In this document: positions 51,301 to 61,867 of the stretch, one piece after another
How positions within the stretch are numbered: position 1 is the stretch's first letter
Layout: each line of letters starts with the position of its first letter
NCBI GenBank assembly: GCA_944548615.1
Contig: OX155950.1
Span: 38,079,859-38,143,858 of the forward strand
From: Micropterix aruncella
Lineage: Eukaryota; Arthropoda; Insecta; Lepidoptera; Micropterigidae
Direction of reading: 5' to 3'
DNA: 64,000 bases
Program-made: the position numbers and the translations under genes
Notes under the pieces: model-generated
Database searches by the model: none
Told to the model about the DNA's origin: nothing
What the model saw: only the letters and a program-made list of their open reading frames with translations

Positions 51301-51596
51301 TGACGGAAAGTGTTCGAAGCGTTATCCACGTAAATTGGTGAACGAAACCGTAACTGGCAATGATGGTTACCCGCTGTATCGTCGGCGATCACCTGTGGAC
51401 AATGGAAAAACTACAACCGTCAAAGTGCAAGGGCAGAACATCGAAATTGATAATCGTTGGGTGGTGGCATTTTGTCCATTGCTTTCGAAAACGTTAAAGC
51501 CCACATCAATGTCGAATCGTGCCATTCTGTGAAGGCAATCAAATACATCTGCAAGTATGTGACGAAAGGCAGCGACATGGCCGTGTTTGGCATTGC
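48362..51596 (+). mobile_element. Helitron, autonomous type, truncated after Rep
   Basis: Starts TCTATATAATAAAAATGAG directly after an A, the usual 5' end of arthropod Helitrons, which insert between A and T. It contains a 5' leader, a spliced Rep gene, and then stops abruptly inside the gene at about 51,596. The helicase half and its own 3' end are missing. A second Helitron 5' end follows at once. Confidence 0.88.
48792..51596 (+). pseudogene. Helitron Rep/helicase protein, Rep part only, three exons, frameshifted
   Basis: Exon 1 (48792-49277) begins MPLPRRSNLSKVTARARRQR and includes the C-x2-C zinc-like segment (LCQYCSALKY) and FQMTSFGETHIVRDNF. A 725-nt GT-AG intron (49278-50002) joins PTVK to IQGQIFHKLGSLLPVPD. 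Exon 2 (50003-50502) has ADKTKAGEHSRRFNAPTIDD and YDALQYPILFWQGEDGY. A 65-nt GT-AG intron (50503-50567) splits a glycine codon. Exon 3 has FITFTCNPKW, the HUH nickase motif RGLPHAHIL (both His codons within 51128-51136), MIHGPCG, CSKRYPR and the catalytic pair in KYICKYVTKG (Tyr codons 51544 and 51556). Frameshifts near 50,185 and 51,496 inactivate it. HUH and both tyrosines are still present. In the family it nicks and joins DNA strands for rolling-circle transposition. Confidence 0.9.
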
Positions 51597-51609
51597 TATA
51601 TAATAAAAA

Positions 51610-51825
51610 TCTATATAATAAAAATCCATGCTTCACGCACGGCCAATTATATGTCGCCTGTTCGCGAGTGGGAAAACCGTCATCTCTTTATATATTTGCG
51701 CAAGAAAACAAAACGAAAAACATCGTGTATCATAAAGCACTGCATTAAAATACATTCCATTCGATTTGAAAAAAAATCACTTAGTTTCAGATTTTGGCGA
51801 GACGAAGTTCGCCGGGTTCCGCTAG
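51610..51825 (+). mobile_element. Non-autonomous Helitron (216 bp)
   Basis: TCTATATAATAAAAATCC follows an A at 51609. The end is CCGCTAG with T next (51826). A GGCGA/TCGCC stem lies 15-30 nt before the CTAG (about 51797-51814), the usual 3' hairpin. A partial second 5' end, CTATATAATAAAAA, lies just before it at 51596-51609. Confidence 0.85.
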
Positions 51826-51826
51826 T

Positions 51827-52869
51827 AGTAAATAAAATTATAATAATATGTGTTTTATTGGACTAAATTAAAGGACAATATTATTTGTGTCTAAAATAAA
51901 TTACCCAAGCAGGTTAAGCAAATAAAACATTAAAAAAATTGGTAAGTTTCGTTGAAAACTTACTGCGCAATATAATGTCGGTCCAGAACCGACAGCAGCT
52001 CAGTCTGCCCTAGACAATGCGGTTGTAACATTGCCGAAATATCGGTTGATAAATCATTACTCGATTAATTCCCTTTTTTATTTATAATGATAATTCTTTC
52101 ATTCGTATCATCAGGAATCACAGGTTTAATTACATTCTTATCAGCGATGACAGATAAACCTCGCATCTCCCCTCCAATATCTAGAGCACGATTCCGGGAT
52201 CGAAAACGCGTTCAATAATTTATACTGAATGCTCCCAAGCTCTATAAATACAGTGAATCTACGTGATCAATCGGACATTGACAAATGGTTAACTGTGTTC
52301 AATTTAGTAGGTATGTTTATTCAGTGACTAATAGACACGTATTCAGAATAGGTACCTACTTTCGTGTACTGTGAATTAATAGTTCATTATGTGCGCAGAA
52401 AAAAGAAATAATTACTGTGTGATGCATATGCACCTTCCAAATACCTTGATACTCAGCAATACTACTAAAAATAAACAAGAGTAACTATATGGTTCCTTTT
52501 ATTTTCTATGCATTTTCGGCCGCAAATAGAATAAATTAATATTTTGGAAGAGCGGGAATATGTTGCAAACGAACTGCCTTATTTGTGAATCATCATAGTG
52601 TTTTTGTGGCTTAGAGGCTTACTAGTGCATATCATAATTCAGTAATTTTACAAAATAGAAAAAAAAACTGTTTTTTATTTGTTATATCAGAATATTTTTA
52701 TAAATATATTGGTATTTTTAAAACATACATTATCACAATAACAAGTATTAGCAAAATCATGCAGGGGGGAACTTAAAACTTAAAGCTATTTTCTAATAAT
52801 TTTTATGTATCAATTCTAAACGATTAAATTCTGAACCAATTAATCATTTCAAGAATGGTTGGCGACAGG
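51827..52869. other. Unassigned, with a foldback family G fragment
   Basis: 51990-52045 matches the family G arm (CAGTCTGCCCTAGACAATGC, GCGGTTGTAACATTGCCGAA, ATATCGG). The rest is AT-rich without assigned content. Confidence 0.5.
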
Positions 52870-53150
52870 TCAACATCAACCCCCGCTGCTTAGGAAACAG
52901 TATATATCCATAGTCTCCGGACTCCTTCAGTAATTAGTCAGAGTGCACATACCGATCGGCTGTCGCCGCACGATGCGCAAACCGTCCAGTAGTGCCGGAG
53001 GGCCTTCCCCCAGAAAAAACTCTGTCCACAAGCTGTGAGGCCTCGGATGCGATAATCCTTCCCGAAGTAATCCTTTGCATGAGCTGAATCTCGAGTTGTG
53101 CCGACCCGAAAACACGATAGTTATTATGGCAAAAGCTAGACGTAACCGGA
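52870..53150 (-). repeat. Family A repeat, copy 10 (partial)
   Basis: CCCCCGCTGCTTAGGAAACA, CGATCGGCTGTCGCCGCACG and GATGCGCAAACCGTCCAG are the family, related to the 11.3-kb subtype (CCTAAGCAGCGGG). It is directly followed by a second copy. Confidence 0.6.
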
Positions 53151-53190
53151 TCATTCGCTACCGAATCTTTCGCTACCTATCCCTTATAAC

Positions 53191-53870
53191 AAATAGAGCT
53201 GTCAACTACAATGAGCTAACCCGTCACCTCAGAAAGATTTAACGATTGATCGTTCAATCTCCAGTGAAGTGAACGCAAAAGACTTGGACAAAACAGTCCA
53301 CTATCAAGCTCCGCCACATGCCCGTAAGAGGCCAACGCCTTATCCGCGAGATAATCAGGTATGCTACCCAGCGGGCTTACACTCACGCCCTTACTTACAA
53401 TTGCGACCAGATTACTCCGGTCTCTCGACTGGTTACGAGTTCTAGGTCGCTTGCGCGGTCCTCTCCCTTACGAAGCGGTTAAATGGTGTAAACCGAATCT
53501 ATCGCGGACCACTGCATCCCTTGCCCGGCTGTTCCACCCGGGATCTGGTAGCCGATGGTAATTTCAAGAGCAGTCGCGGTAAAGACAGCAACCTCCCCCG
53601 CTCTATAGGAAACATTACTGCTTCCAGACTTCCCCGACTGTTTGTCAGAATGCACAATCGATTGGCCTACGCCGCACGGTGCGCAGACCTTCCAGGAGCG
53701 CCAGAAGATTGACCTCTAGGATAAACTAGCTCCAAGGCCAGAGTCCTACCCGGGCTCGAACTTCATGCATGGAAGCCGCCGGATGGATGTTGACCAGTGA
53801 GTGTGACCAACCCTGAACAAATGGGTCTACGTGGCCAACTTAGCAAGGGCCCATTAGCTCCCATATAACA
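53191..53870 (-). repeat. Family A repeat, copy 11, near full-length (~680 bp)
   Basis: Same layout as copy 3: AGAGCTGTCAACTACAATGA at the left, CGTAAGAGGCCAACGCCTTA, GACTGGTTACGAGTTCTAGG, GTGCGCAGACCTTCCAGGAG, and GCAAGGGCCCATTAGCTCCC at the right. TATAACA occurs on both sides (53185 and 53864), a possible short target duplication. Confidence 0.75.
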
Positions 53871-53879
53871 GTTATATCT

Positions 53880-54319
53880 ATCTAAAAATATATCTCATAC
53901 ATATAAAATCCTATATTCACACAACCAACATCTATAACTTCTACACAATTTAATCGTATAATTAGTATAAGACTGTCCTGTAAATATGTAAAAATAATGT
54001 AATGCACAAAGCACCAACGTAATTAAAACGCGACCTCGTTTAAATAGAGTAGTATTAAAAATAATGTTTTTGTTCCTATTTTATGTTTCTTGTGAACGTG
54101 TTGTTATTTGTCTTTGTTCAATGGATGTGCTTACTAATTTTAGATTCCCTCCCACCAACAAAAATACCACAAACATATCAAGCACAATCCTTGAAGAAAA
54201 ACTTCCATAGGATTGTCCAAAATCGCTAAGACCAAAGCTGCGTGGAGCTACTACTAAAAACTAGAAGAAGAAGAATAAGCTGCATTTATTAACGCGCTTT
54301 TATTAGGTCGACCTGTATG
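53880..54319. other. Unassigned, with a short GAAGAAGAA tail-like stretch
   Basis: CTAGAAGAAGAAGAATAAG at 54262-54280 follows CTGCGTGGAGCTACTACTAA and resembles a LINE 3' end like the one at 16.8 kb. Confidence 0.35.
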
Positions 54320-54670
54320 TAACTATGTAATGGAATCTGAGGTAACTAATTTAACCATCTTCCAAGGATCGTAGCATCATGAAAATTGGCAGCTGTATGT
54401 AGTTCTGATGACAATACAATAATAATATGGTACTGTCGATGGAGTCGGAAGATATGAACTAGAACTTCATTATGGAACATCGAATCATAGCTGTGTTTGG
54501 GCTTGTTAGAAAAGTCTTGGAATGAACTTTGACCTCGATTAGGTTTCTAGGTCTGATGATGAAGCCGGAAGATAGGCACTGGCATTCCATGATGGAATAT
54601 CGTATCATAGCCCTGTTTGGACTTGTTAGAAAGGTCATGTAATGAACTTTGACCACGATTAAAGCATGTT
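54320..54670 (+). repeat. Repeat with two ~114-bp minisatellite units
   Basis: Units begin at about 54,432 (CTGTCGATGGAGTCGGAAGA) and 54,552 (CTGATGATGAAGCCGGAAGA). Each ends TGAACTTTGACCWCGATTA. A leader (AAAATTGGCAGCTGTATGTA, TTCTGATGACAAT) precedes them, the same leader-plus-units layout as family D. Confidence 0.75.
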
Positions 54671-55859
54671 TTTAGTGTTTCTTTTAAACGATTAATTTAC
54701 AAATATGATTGACGTGGAGCCGGAAATCTTTTCTACAACTACTACAAATTTTACCCGGCTCTCGGAAGTTTCCTCGTCACAGAAACGAAATGTATGTTTA
54801 CATTTAATACTGATTCACTCTCGTAGTTGCATACAATAACGATTTTCATTTAGTATTTGATTAGCCTTAGATATTCCCGAACACATTCGCTGAGGTCTTT
54901 TCAAACGCTTCTAAGAACTACAGAATAATAATGTAAGAAAAATAAGGCTCCGTCTGTCTGGCGACCGCCGCGGTCGCATTGCGAGGCGGCGAGACACTAA
55001 GAGCACGCTTTAATTTAGGTTTAAAATATGCAAATCGCTGAATGCATAACGGACGGGTGAAACTTCGACAAGTTTAATGTAAAACTGCTGCTACGCTGAG
55101 AGATGGCAGGAAATTTTAAAGGCTTCGCCGCTTATTAAATTTTACTTCGACGTTAGCTTAAACTTTGAAGGTGGCCACTCGCGCTAGATGGAAAGCTCCG
55201 CGGATCGAGTGGCATCTTCTTCGTTTTTCAATTATCTAGAGCTTAAAAGTGACCTTAAGCTCTGAAGCTCAGAAGAGACTAGCTAGCAACTGAAAAGAAA
55301 GGTAAAAACATCGAAATATTATGTATTATGAAATATAGCGACCATTGATATTCGAATTAATTATATATTGTATATTTTGTGTATTAGATTTTATCGGTTT
55401 GATTTTTTTTTACTGACAACATATGTTTTTGGATATTAGAATATATTTAATTAAAGTAATTTTACACCAAATACTGAGTTGAAAATCATCTACAACTTTT
55501 TTTTTGGTTTAGGGCTTAGTTACCGAGAAAAGCATACTGAAGATCTGGAAATTAAACAAAGATTGACACTGAGAAAAAAAATCGGTTGCGTCACCCCAAA
55601 ACATTCCGGAAAGATTCCCAGAAGCAACAGTAACAGGCATAGGAATGTTGTTAGATGCGTTATATTAGTAAATAACATTGAAATTTATAGCCATAAATAA
55701 CATTTCATATTATTAACATTTGCGGAAATCCAGTAAAAAATCTTCGAAAGCGCACGTCGACGTCTAAGCAAAGACAAGAACCGCAGCCGCGATTAATAGG
55801 TAGTGCGCAGCTACATAAGTACGCGGCAACAGACGGCACTGGTTGCCCGCAACTTAAAG
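54671..55859. other. No recognisable feature
   Basis: 54950-55260 is relatively CG-rich and includes ATGCAAAT. It could be regulatory or unique sequence, with no ORF to support a gene. Confidence 0.3.
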
Positions 55860-56135
55860 CAAAGAAAATACAATTACGAAGAATAAAAAAAGGTGGACCG
55901 ATTTCATCCATATTTTCAACTCTTACCGTGACCCAATGATTCCTACATGCCTAATTACAGCTCAATCGGATGGGGCGTAGAGGCGCTATCGTGGAGGAAT
56001 ACGCCCAGACTCACAGACAGACTTTTGTTTGGAAATTGTCCTAATCGTCTCAGGGTGGGTCAACATGGATATTTCTGTCTTCATCTCGATTTTTGAGCGC
56101 GTTCCCAGAACTTTCCTCTACCGGGAAATGAGCTT
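55860..56135 (-). repeat. Family F repeat, copy 5
   Basis: TTACCGTGACCCAATGATTC, GCTCAATCGGATGGGGCGTA, GGCGCTATCGTGGAGGAATA, GGTCAACATGGATATTTC, and the end CTTTCCTCTACCGGGAAATG, which folds. This copy shows both the core and the terminal hairpin. Confidence 0.7.
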
Positions 56136-56339
56136 TATTATTTTTTTCCATATTTTGTGTACATATTAACCAAATACCAGTTTTGATATTTATTTTATTA
56201 TTCCACTTAACATGAAATTTATTATTCCACTTAACTAAAACTTTATTATTCCACTTACCTAAAAGGGCTGAAAAAATTGAAATTCAATAAAATAATATTC
56301 AACACATTGGTAACATTGCTTCTCAACATTTTATTGTGA

Positions 56340-56640
56340 AGAAAACTATATTGCCGAATATAAAATGGCTGATGAAATGCATTTTTCACGACAAGAAAAC
56401 GATGCTTTTCGTAAACAATATTTTGATACTGACATTGATTATATAGCGTATTAGATTGCGCAATGTCGTACTACAATTTGGTAAGCAGGTTTTTACTACG
56501 AAACGTAACGTTTATATGGTACTCTTATTTCCAGCAAAAATATTATTCTATAATATTATTATATTCAATATGGCGACTTTCGTGGTATAATCGTACGGCG
56601 GCGGACTTCAGATGCATTCTTAACAAGCTTATATGATATA
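56340..56640 (+). repeat. Family E repeat, copy 2 (uninterrupted)
   Basis: ATTAGATTGCGCAATGTCGT, ACTACAATTTGG, TTACTACGAAACGTAACGTT and TTCAATATGGCGACTTTCG match 13950-14580 with the family A insertion removed. Confidence 0.7.
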
Positions 56641-56713
56641 AAGTAATAATATAATAACACGAGTAAGCTAAATAATAATTTAATAACGAGCTTAGAATAA
56701 AAATAATAATAAT

Positions 56714-57225
56714 AATAAACTCTTTATTTGCACTTAATAAGTATACAAAAAGGCGAGTTTATTGCCACATGGCAATGTCTTACAACTTACATGTCTCACA
56801 TGCGCGCATTGTGAAAATAAAGATTATTACATAACATACAGACAAGTGGAAGAATTTAAAAATAATAATGCCCGAGGAGAGGAAATTGGGAGAGGAAGAG
56901 GAGAGAAAGGGAAGAACTGGCTACTTCTTAGAAAGGTAGTAATCCTTAAGGTGAGTCTCAAACGATGGTAAAGAAGGCGAGTTCTGTATATTTGCTGGGA
57001 GATCGTTCCAGAGACTTGCACCATGGACACAGAAAGAATAGGAATATAAATCACTATTATGACTCGGAATTTTTAATAAACTATCAGAGGCTGACCGAAG
57101 TACGAGACCGTGGGAACTTAGTGGTTCAAAAAGCTCGTGGAGTTAGGATGGTGTTAATTGGGAGAGAACACGATATAGGAGAGCAAGTATATGAACATTT
57201 CTTGTTCTAGAATCAACGCTGCTAT
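56714..57225 (-). mobile_element. 5'-truncated LINE 3' end with ORF2 tail
   Basis: A minus-strand ORF2 tail is followed by a UTR containing ATTGCCACATGGCAAT (56761-56776, perfect palindrome), TCTTTATTTGCAC and an AATAATAATAATAA-type stretch at the end (56700-56718). Same 3' layout as at 17.4 kb. Confidence 0.7.
56930..57075 (-). pseudogene. C-terminal fragment of LINE ORF2
   Basis: The minus strand reads DLYSYSFCVHGASLWNDLP, then ANIQNSPSLPSFETHLKDYYL and a stop region. VHGASLWNDLP followed by SLPSFETHLK is the standard close of Jockey/I-type ORF2. Upstream codons to 57,225 are degraded by stops. The plus-strand frames over this region are not genes. Confidence 0.7.
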
Positions 57226-57512
57226 TATAAAATCGAAGACTATCGCGGTTGTTTGGCATTATAAATAGGATAGAAACGAATTTAACGTTGGAAATTTATA
57301 GCACCCGACGTTTCGGTGACGTTGCAGCCGCCGTTGTCCAGGGTAAACTGAAAGAGCTGTCAATCCGTTGTTTTTCGGGTAGGCCGCATACCGCTGCCGC
57401 CACTGCGTAGGTTATAACGGTGGTGGGGGGCCGGACTTGAAGCGTGCGAATTTCGAAAAATTTCGAAAATTTCACGTGGTAAATTCGTTTTTATCCTATT
57501 TATAACGCTCTT
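57226..57512. mobile_element. Foldback element (family G), copy 2
   Basis: Left: AAATCGAAGACTATCGCGGT, ATTATAAATAGGATAG, AGCACCCGACGTTTCGGTGA, GCCGCCGTTGTCCAGGG. Right: GGTAAATTCGTTTTTATCC and TATTTATAACG. The outer 25-30 bases are inverted, while the inner arm present in copy 1 is replaced by a GC-rich filler (57360-57450). Confidence 0.75.
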
Positions 57513-57979
57513 ATTGTTTTAATATTATTTACATAACGATGTAAATACAAGTTTCGATATGTAATAATTACGCACATTAAAGTTTATATAGATTAATAGA
57601 TGACATTCTGTCTCACTGTGTTATTTCTGTTACATAAACAGCCTATGTTTAAATGCATGAGGTGGTATGAATAAATAAATATTACTATAGTTATCATTTG
57701 GTTAAATTAATGGGTTTTAATAAACTATGAAATATTTTTAAACGACCGATCATTATCAGTGTTATTATATATGGCTAAATAAATTGCCATTAGTTTGACC
57801 GTCAATGTTATCAGCACCACCTGCATTTTGCCGTTTCGAAAAGGTTGCCAAAACATACTACGCAATCTAATACTATATATATAATTATAGATAATATTAT
57901 TTAAAAATAAGAACATAAGTATAATACTAAAACTAATGTTTTAATAGTTAACTGCAATCAAGCCAAAGTAATGAAGGTA

Positions 57980-57985
<6 letters not shown>
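57513..57985. other. No recognisable feature
   Basis: AT-rich; a 63-codon minus frame has no motif. Confidence 0.4.
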
Positions 57986-58014
<29 letters not shown>

Positions 58015-58306
58015 CAATTTATTTTATTTCCAAAAAAATCTTAACACATTGTAGAAACCTAATATTTAGGTACATTTAAATTACAGTATATTGTTCGTTT
58101 TTACAATATTTAAATTTATCACCACGTACATACAGTTACTTCATTATTGCTTTTAGGGCATCCAAATCATTTTTAAGATTTATTTACTAAAACCACAAAT
58201 TAAAATAATTGATAAAAATAATCAAGAAATCAAAATCAGAAAAAGTCAGAATAATTAAAAAATGCTACTTAAAATTGTCAAAAAAATGACCAAAAAATTT
58301 GAAAAA

Positions 58307-59512
58307 TTATTTAAAATTAACAAACTCATCGATCGAGTAAAAAGCTTTGTCTAATAAGAATTCTTTAAGTAACTTTTTGAATAAGCTTTCCACTTGAATA
58401 GTTTTTAAACTTTCTGGTAGCCTGTTAAAGTAATATGGCCCTGAGTATTTTTTGTCTTGCCTTGCTGTGTTTAGTTTAATACATGGTATTAAAATGTTTA
58501 ATTTATTTCTCGTATTTTTAGTATGTGTATCTGAAAACTTTTTATAATGTGTTTCTTTATTCTTAAAAAACTCAGTTAGTAACTTAAAGAGATAGAGTGA
58601 GGTTAAGGTGAGGATTCTTAGCCTTTTAAAAATGGGTCGACATGACTCTTCCCTTTTCACCTTTGCAATTATTCGCACTGCTCTCTTTTGGATTATAAAT
58701 ATGGGTTCCCTATGACAAGCATAACAATTTCCCCAGATCGTAATGGCATAACTTAGGATAGCTTCAATATAGCTGAAATAAACATTTCTTGTTTGCAATT
58801 CATCCAAAGACCTTCTTACAATACTTAAAGCATAACATGCCCGACTTAACCTACTTTCGAGGTTTTCACAGTGAAAGTTCCATTTTAAAAGTTCGTCGAC
58901 ATGAACACCTAAAAATCTAGTACAATGAGTTTGAGGAATGGCAGTGTTATTTATTGAAAGTATTATTGGCGAACCTTTATTCCGATTTCGATGATTTGTA
59001 AAATGTATGAAGTTACTTTTAGACGCATTTAGTGTGAGGCTCTCAAACGAACTATTTAGTTTGAATAGATTAATTTTAACGTTAATCAATAATTCTTCCA
59101 TATCTTTACCGGCAACAATTAAACTAGTGTCGTCAGCAAACATCGTTACATTTATATCGTTGAAATACATTGGTAAATCATTTACATATACTAAAAATAG
59201 AATAGGGCCCAAAATGGAACCCTGCGGGACTCCAAGTTTATTAGTTAAAGGGATCGAACAGTGTTTTGTAATGTTTTGATTTTGACATTGTGTAATTTCC
59301 ACGATTTGCGTTCTATTTGTTAAATATGAATCAAACCATTTTAAGCAGTCTCCCCTGACTCCATAATGATTTAGTTTGTTTAGTAAAATATCATGCCTAA
59401 CGCAATCAAATGCCTTACTCAAATCGCAAAAAATACCTAAGGTGTAGTACTTGTCCATTAGTTTGTCATTTATATAAGATATGAAATCCTGCAAAACTAC
59501 ATACAGTACCAT
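58307..59512 (-). CDS. LINE reverse transcriptase (ORF2, CR1/Jockey type), 401-codon open frame
   Basis: The frame covers RT block A (FCDLSKAFDCVRHDIL), block B (GVPQGSILGPILFLVYVND), the catalytic FADDTSLIVAG block, a thumb region (TRFLGVHVDELLKWNFH), the AILSYAITIWG block and the C-terminal tail (YYFNRLPESLKTIQ ... FKKLLKEFLLD). It copies the element's RNA into DNA at a nicked target. The listed start is arbitrary: coding homology continues upstream on the same strand (PIAILSSFSKIIETTIKNRL, SERQFGYRRNK, to about 59,690). It is separated by a short repeat insertion with two stops at 59,475-59,548. The endonuclease domain is absent. Confidence 0.85.
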   Translation of the reverse strand: MVLYVVLQDFISYINDKLMDKYYTLGIFCDLSKAFDCVRHDILLNKLNHYGVRGDCLKWFDSYLTNRTQIVEITQCQNQNITKHCSIPLTNKLGVPQGSILGPILFLVYVNDLPMYFNDINVTMFADDTSLIVAGKDMEELLINVKINLFKLNSSFESLTLNASKSNFIHFTNHRNRNKGSPIILSINNTAIPQTHCTRFLGVHVDELLKWNFHCENLESRLSRACYALSIVRRSLDELQTRNVYFSYIEAILSYAITIWGNCYACHREPIFIIQKRAVRIIAKVKREESCRPIFKRLRILTLTSLYLFKLLTEFFKNKETHYKKFSDTHTKNTRNKLNILIPCIKLNTARQDKKYSGPYYFNRLPESLKTIQVESLFKKLLKEFLLDKAFYSIDEFVNFK

Positions 59513-59548
59513 TTATATAAGATATGTCATTTATATAAGATATGAAAA
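59475..59548. repeat. Short tandem insertion inside the LINE RT
   Basis: ATTTATATAAGATATG occurs three times (about 59,468; 59,510; 59,527). On the minus strand it places two stop codons between RRNK and the DFISYIND block. It lies in the normal position of a few conserved RT residues, so it looks like local expansion or gap-filling. Confidence 0.75.
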
Positions 59549-59914
59549 CTTGTTTCGTCTATATCCAAATTGTCTTTCACTAAGAATATTGTTTGCATCA
59601 AAAAACGCAATTAATCTATTTTTAATTGTAGTCTCTATGATTTTTGAGAAAGAAGACAAAATTGCAATTGGTTTTATAGTGTAATAAAATCAATGCCTAG
59701 ACTAACGTAATACAAAAAGACTAATATAAGTCTTTCTAAATCAAAATTAAAAAATAATTTAATAATTCTAAAATTTACAATATTTATAACTTACAATAGT
59801 CAAAACCTCACTAGGCTGTACCTTTTAAAGGTAGATAATTTATTTTAAATAATGTCATTTGAAATATATTCATACACGTCTTTCCAAAAATATGCGGCCT
59901 GGATGGTCTTGTAG

Positions 59915-60043
59915 TTTGTCTCAATACAATAATTCTACGAAAACCAGGGATGAATTCGTTGAGAAGGCTAGGTCGCTGGGTTTCGACGCTGAAAAGGAAG
60001 AAGTGCTGTCAACAGCTTTTCTCGCAGCGCAGTATTTAAAATC
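59915..60043 (+). pseudogene. Exon-like fragment of a HAD-type phosphatase (PGP/p-nitrophenylphosphatase family)
   Basis: The frame reads NNSTKTRDEFVEKARSLGFD, then AEKEEVLSTAFLAAQYLK. NNSTKTR is the second HAD motif region (S/T) of phosphoglycolate/p-nitrophenylphosphatase-like enzymes, which are cytosolic. TAG at 59912-59914 could be a splice acceptor, with TTT GTC TCA giving the usual F-V-[ST] before NNS. However, an extra 5 nt (ATACA-type, in CTCAATACAATAAT) shifts the frame between them. No other exon is recognisable in the window. It may be an exon copy carried by an element, a decayed paralogue, or a real exon with an odd start. Confidence 0.5.
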
Positions 60044-61867
60044 CATCAATTTATCCATCAGCCTAATATATTAAAATCTATGCTTAAATAAAATGCCTCG
60101 TTAGAAATTTCTTTAACATTATCCTACTTGATCGTACTTTTTCGAATCAAAATGTCATATAAATCTGGATTTTACTTTTTCGAATTAAAATGTCATAAAA
60201 ATCAATTATAAACTACCTATTGCAAGTGATTAAAAAATAAATTAAAAAAACATAACTACTGGTCAAAATAAAGTTTACAAAAATAAAAAAGGGTATTTAC
60301 GGAAAAGTCAAGAACGATTCAGAATATAATCAAAGTAATGAATGATAATATTATGTAATAAAAAAAACAATGCAAAATATATATTAAAAATACACACGAT
60401 AGTAATATTAAAATACATAGTCACTAAATTATTTCAGTTTATTTCAAATTGTACCCATTTAAAGTTTTTAAAAATATATGTTTTATATCTACATATTTAT
60501 TTTAAACATTAGAAATATATAGTAAGAGTTTTAATATCGGCTGTTGTACAATTTACCAGGTATATAATTAGATAGTAAAAATTATTTTTAAATCTTTAAG
60601 AAATTTTTGTATCTTTTATGTTGAGTGTTGTAAAATTAGGTAGACTGTTGTAAAATTTGGGGGATGTTATTTTTCTTTTTGAAGTTTTAAATCAGCGATT
60701 CAGTTTATAAACATTGCAATGGAGATTTTTTGCTTAATATATGTAGTATCAAGTACGGCGATTAAATGGGTCCTGAAATTAGATCAATAGAAATACTTTT
60801 GAATTTATTACTTATAAAGTTATTTTGAAGCATGAAATAAACAGACAAAATTCTATAAAATGGAAAAGGAAAGTTTATTCAATCACCATAAATATTTCGT
60901 TTACTTAAAATTAACTGTTTGAAGAGACTTCTTTCTTTCTCCTGTAAGACTCAGCATGCTAAAAAAAACTCCTAAAATATCAACCCGCTGTGTTATTACA
61001 TTCCAGTGTTATCAGGCGGGCTTTGTCATTTCGGTTTATTTTTAAGGGAGAGAGCCTTATTTCCTAATTATCTTAGATTAAGGTTTCAGGAAATTTGCGG
61101 AAAATTACCCACTTGCTTCTTAAGGCGCAACTCAAATCTCGTCGCCATTTTAGGGCATGGCGCTCCATTTTTTCCCACTTGGGTATCTTTTTTTTACTCT
61201 GCAATGCTTTTGTTTACGCTTCCCTCTTAATATTCGCTTACAAAGCAGAGTAATTATTATTAAATGGTATTAACTGCTTGGGTTTTGTCGGGTTACATTT
61301 GAAATTTAGATGATACTCAATGATGTCTTAATGACGATGATAAATTTAGATAACGATAGATGATACTGAAAATTATATGACGATACACTCTACTAGGCAT
61401 TCTACTAGGCACTTCTACTAGGCACTACCTAGTAGAAGTGATAGAGTACCAATGTGTTAAAAGTATTCATATACATATTGTTAAATAAATAAATATATAA
61501 ATGAACAAAACTATTATATTATTATTATTTTGATGCCTATTGATCGTCTTGTCATAAAAAATCTGTAAACATATTAAAATAATCACCTAAGAATTGGCTT
61601 CATCAAAGTTAACAATGGCTAATCCTAGAAATAGTTAGGATAAGTGTAATTTTGTTTGAAACCAATAAGATTAGAAATGAGATGAATCGCCAAGAGGTCA
61701 ATGAAAATCCATAGAAATCAGACCACTGAGGAGCTTTCACCAGAAAAATGGTGAATCTAATACATAGAAGCATAAAGGACTAAGTCGTTAGAAAAGCAAA
61801 CGGTAACAATCCCAAAATAGCCTGGTTCAGAAGGACAAAAAAAAAATTCAATATTTTTTAAACTAAA
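60044..61867. other. Unassigned, with one small hairpin
   Basis: AT-rich. CACTTCTACTAGG (61410-61422) and its reverse complement (61428-61440) form a perfect 13-bp stem with a 5-nt loop, within repeated CTACTAGGCA words. No other exon of the phosphatase is recognisable. Confidence 0.5.

Larger units (their letters stand above)
57986..59690 (-). mobile_element. CR1-like LINE, 5'-truncated, with poly(A) tail
   Basis: The minus strand runs from RT coding sequence (about 59,690) through ORF2 to a stop at 58307, a ~300-bp UTR and a poly(A) tail (T run at 57986-58014 on the plus strand). A long tail and open frame suggest a fairly recent insertion. Target duplications were not found by eye. Confidence 0.85.

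Noticed and set aside
56762..57210. Plus-strand frames of 69 and 81 codons
   Set aside because: They lie antisense to a LINE ORF2 tail whose LWNDLP block is diagnostic.
59007..59279. 90-codon plus-strand frame
   Set aside because: It is antisense to the 401-codon LINE RT and has no motif.
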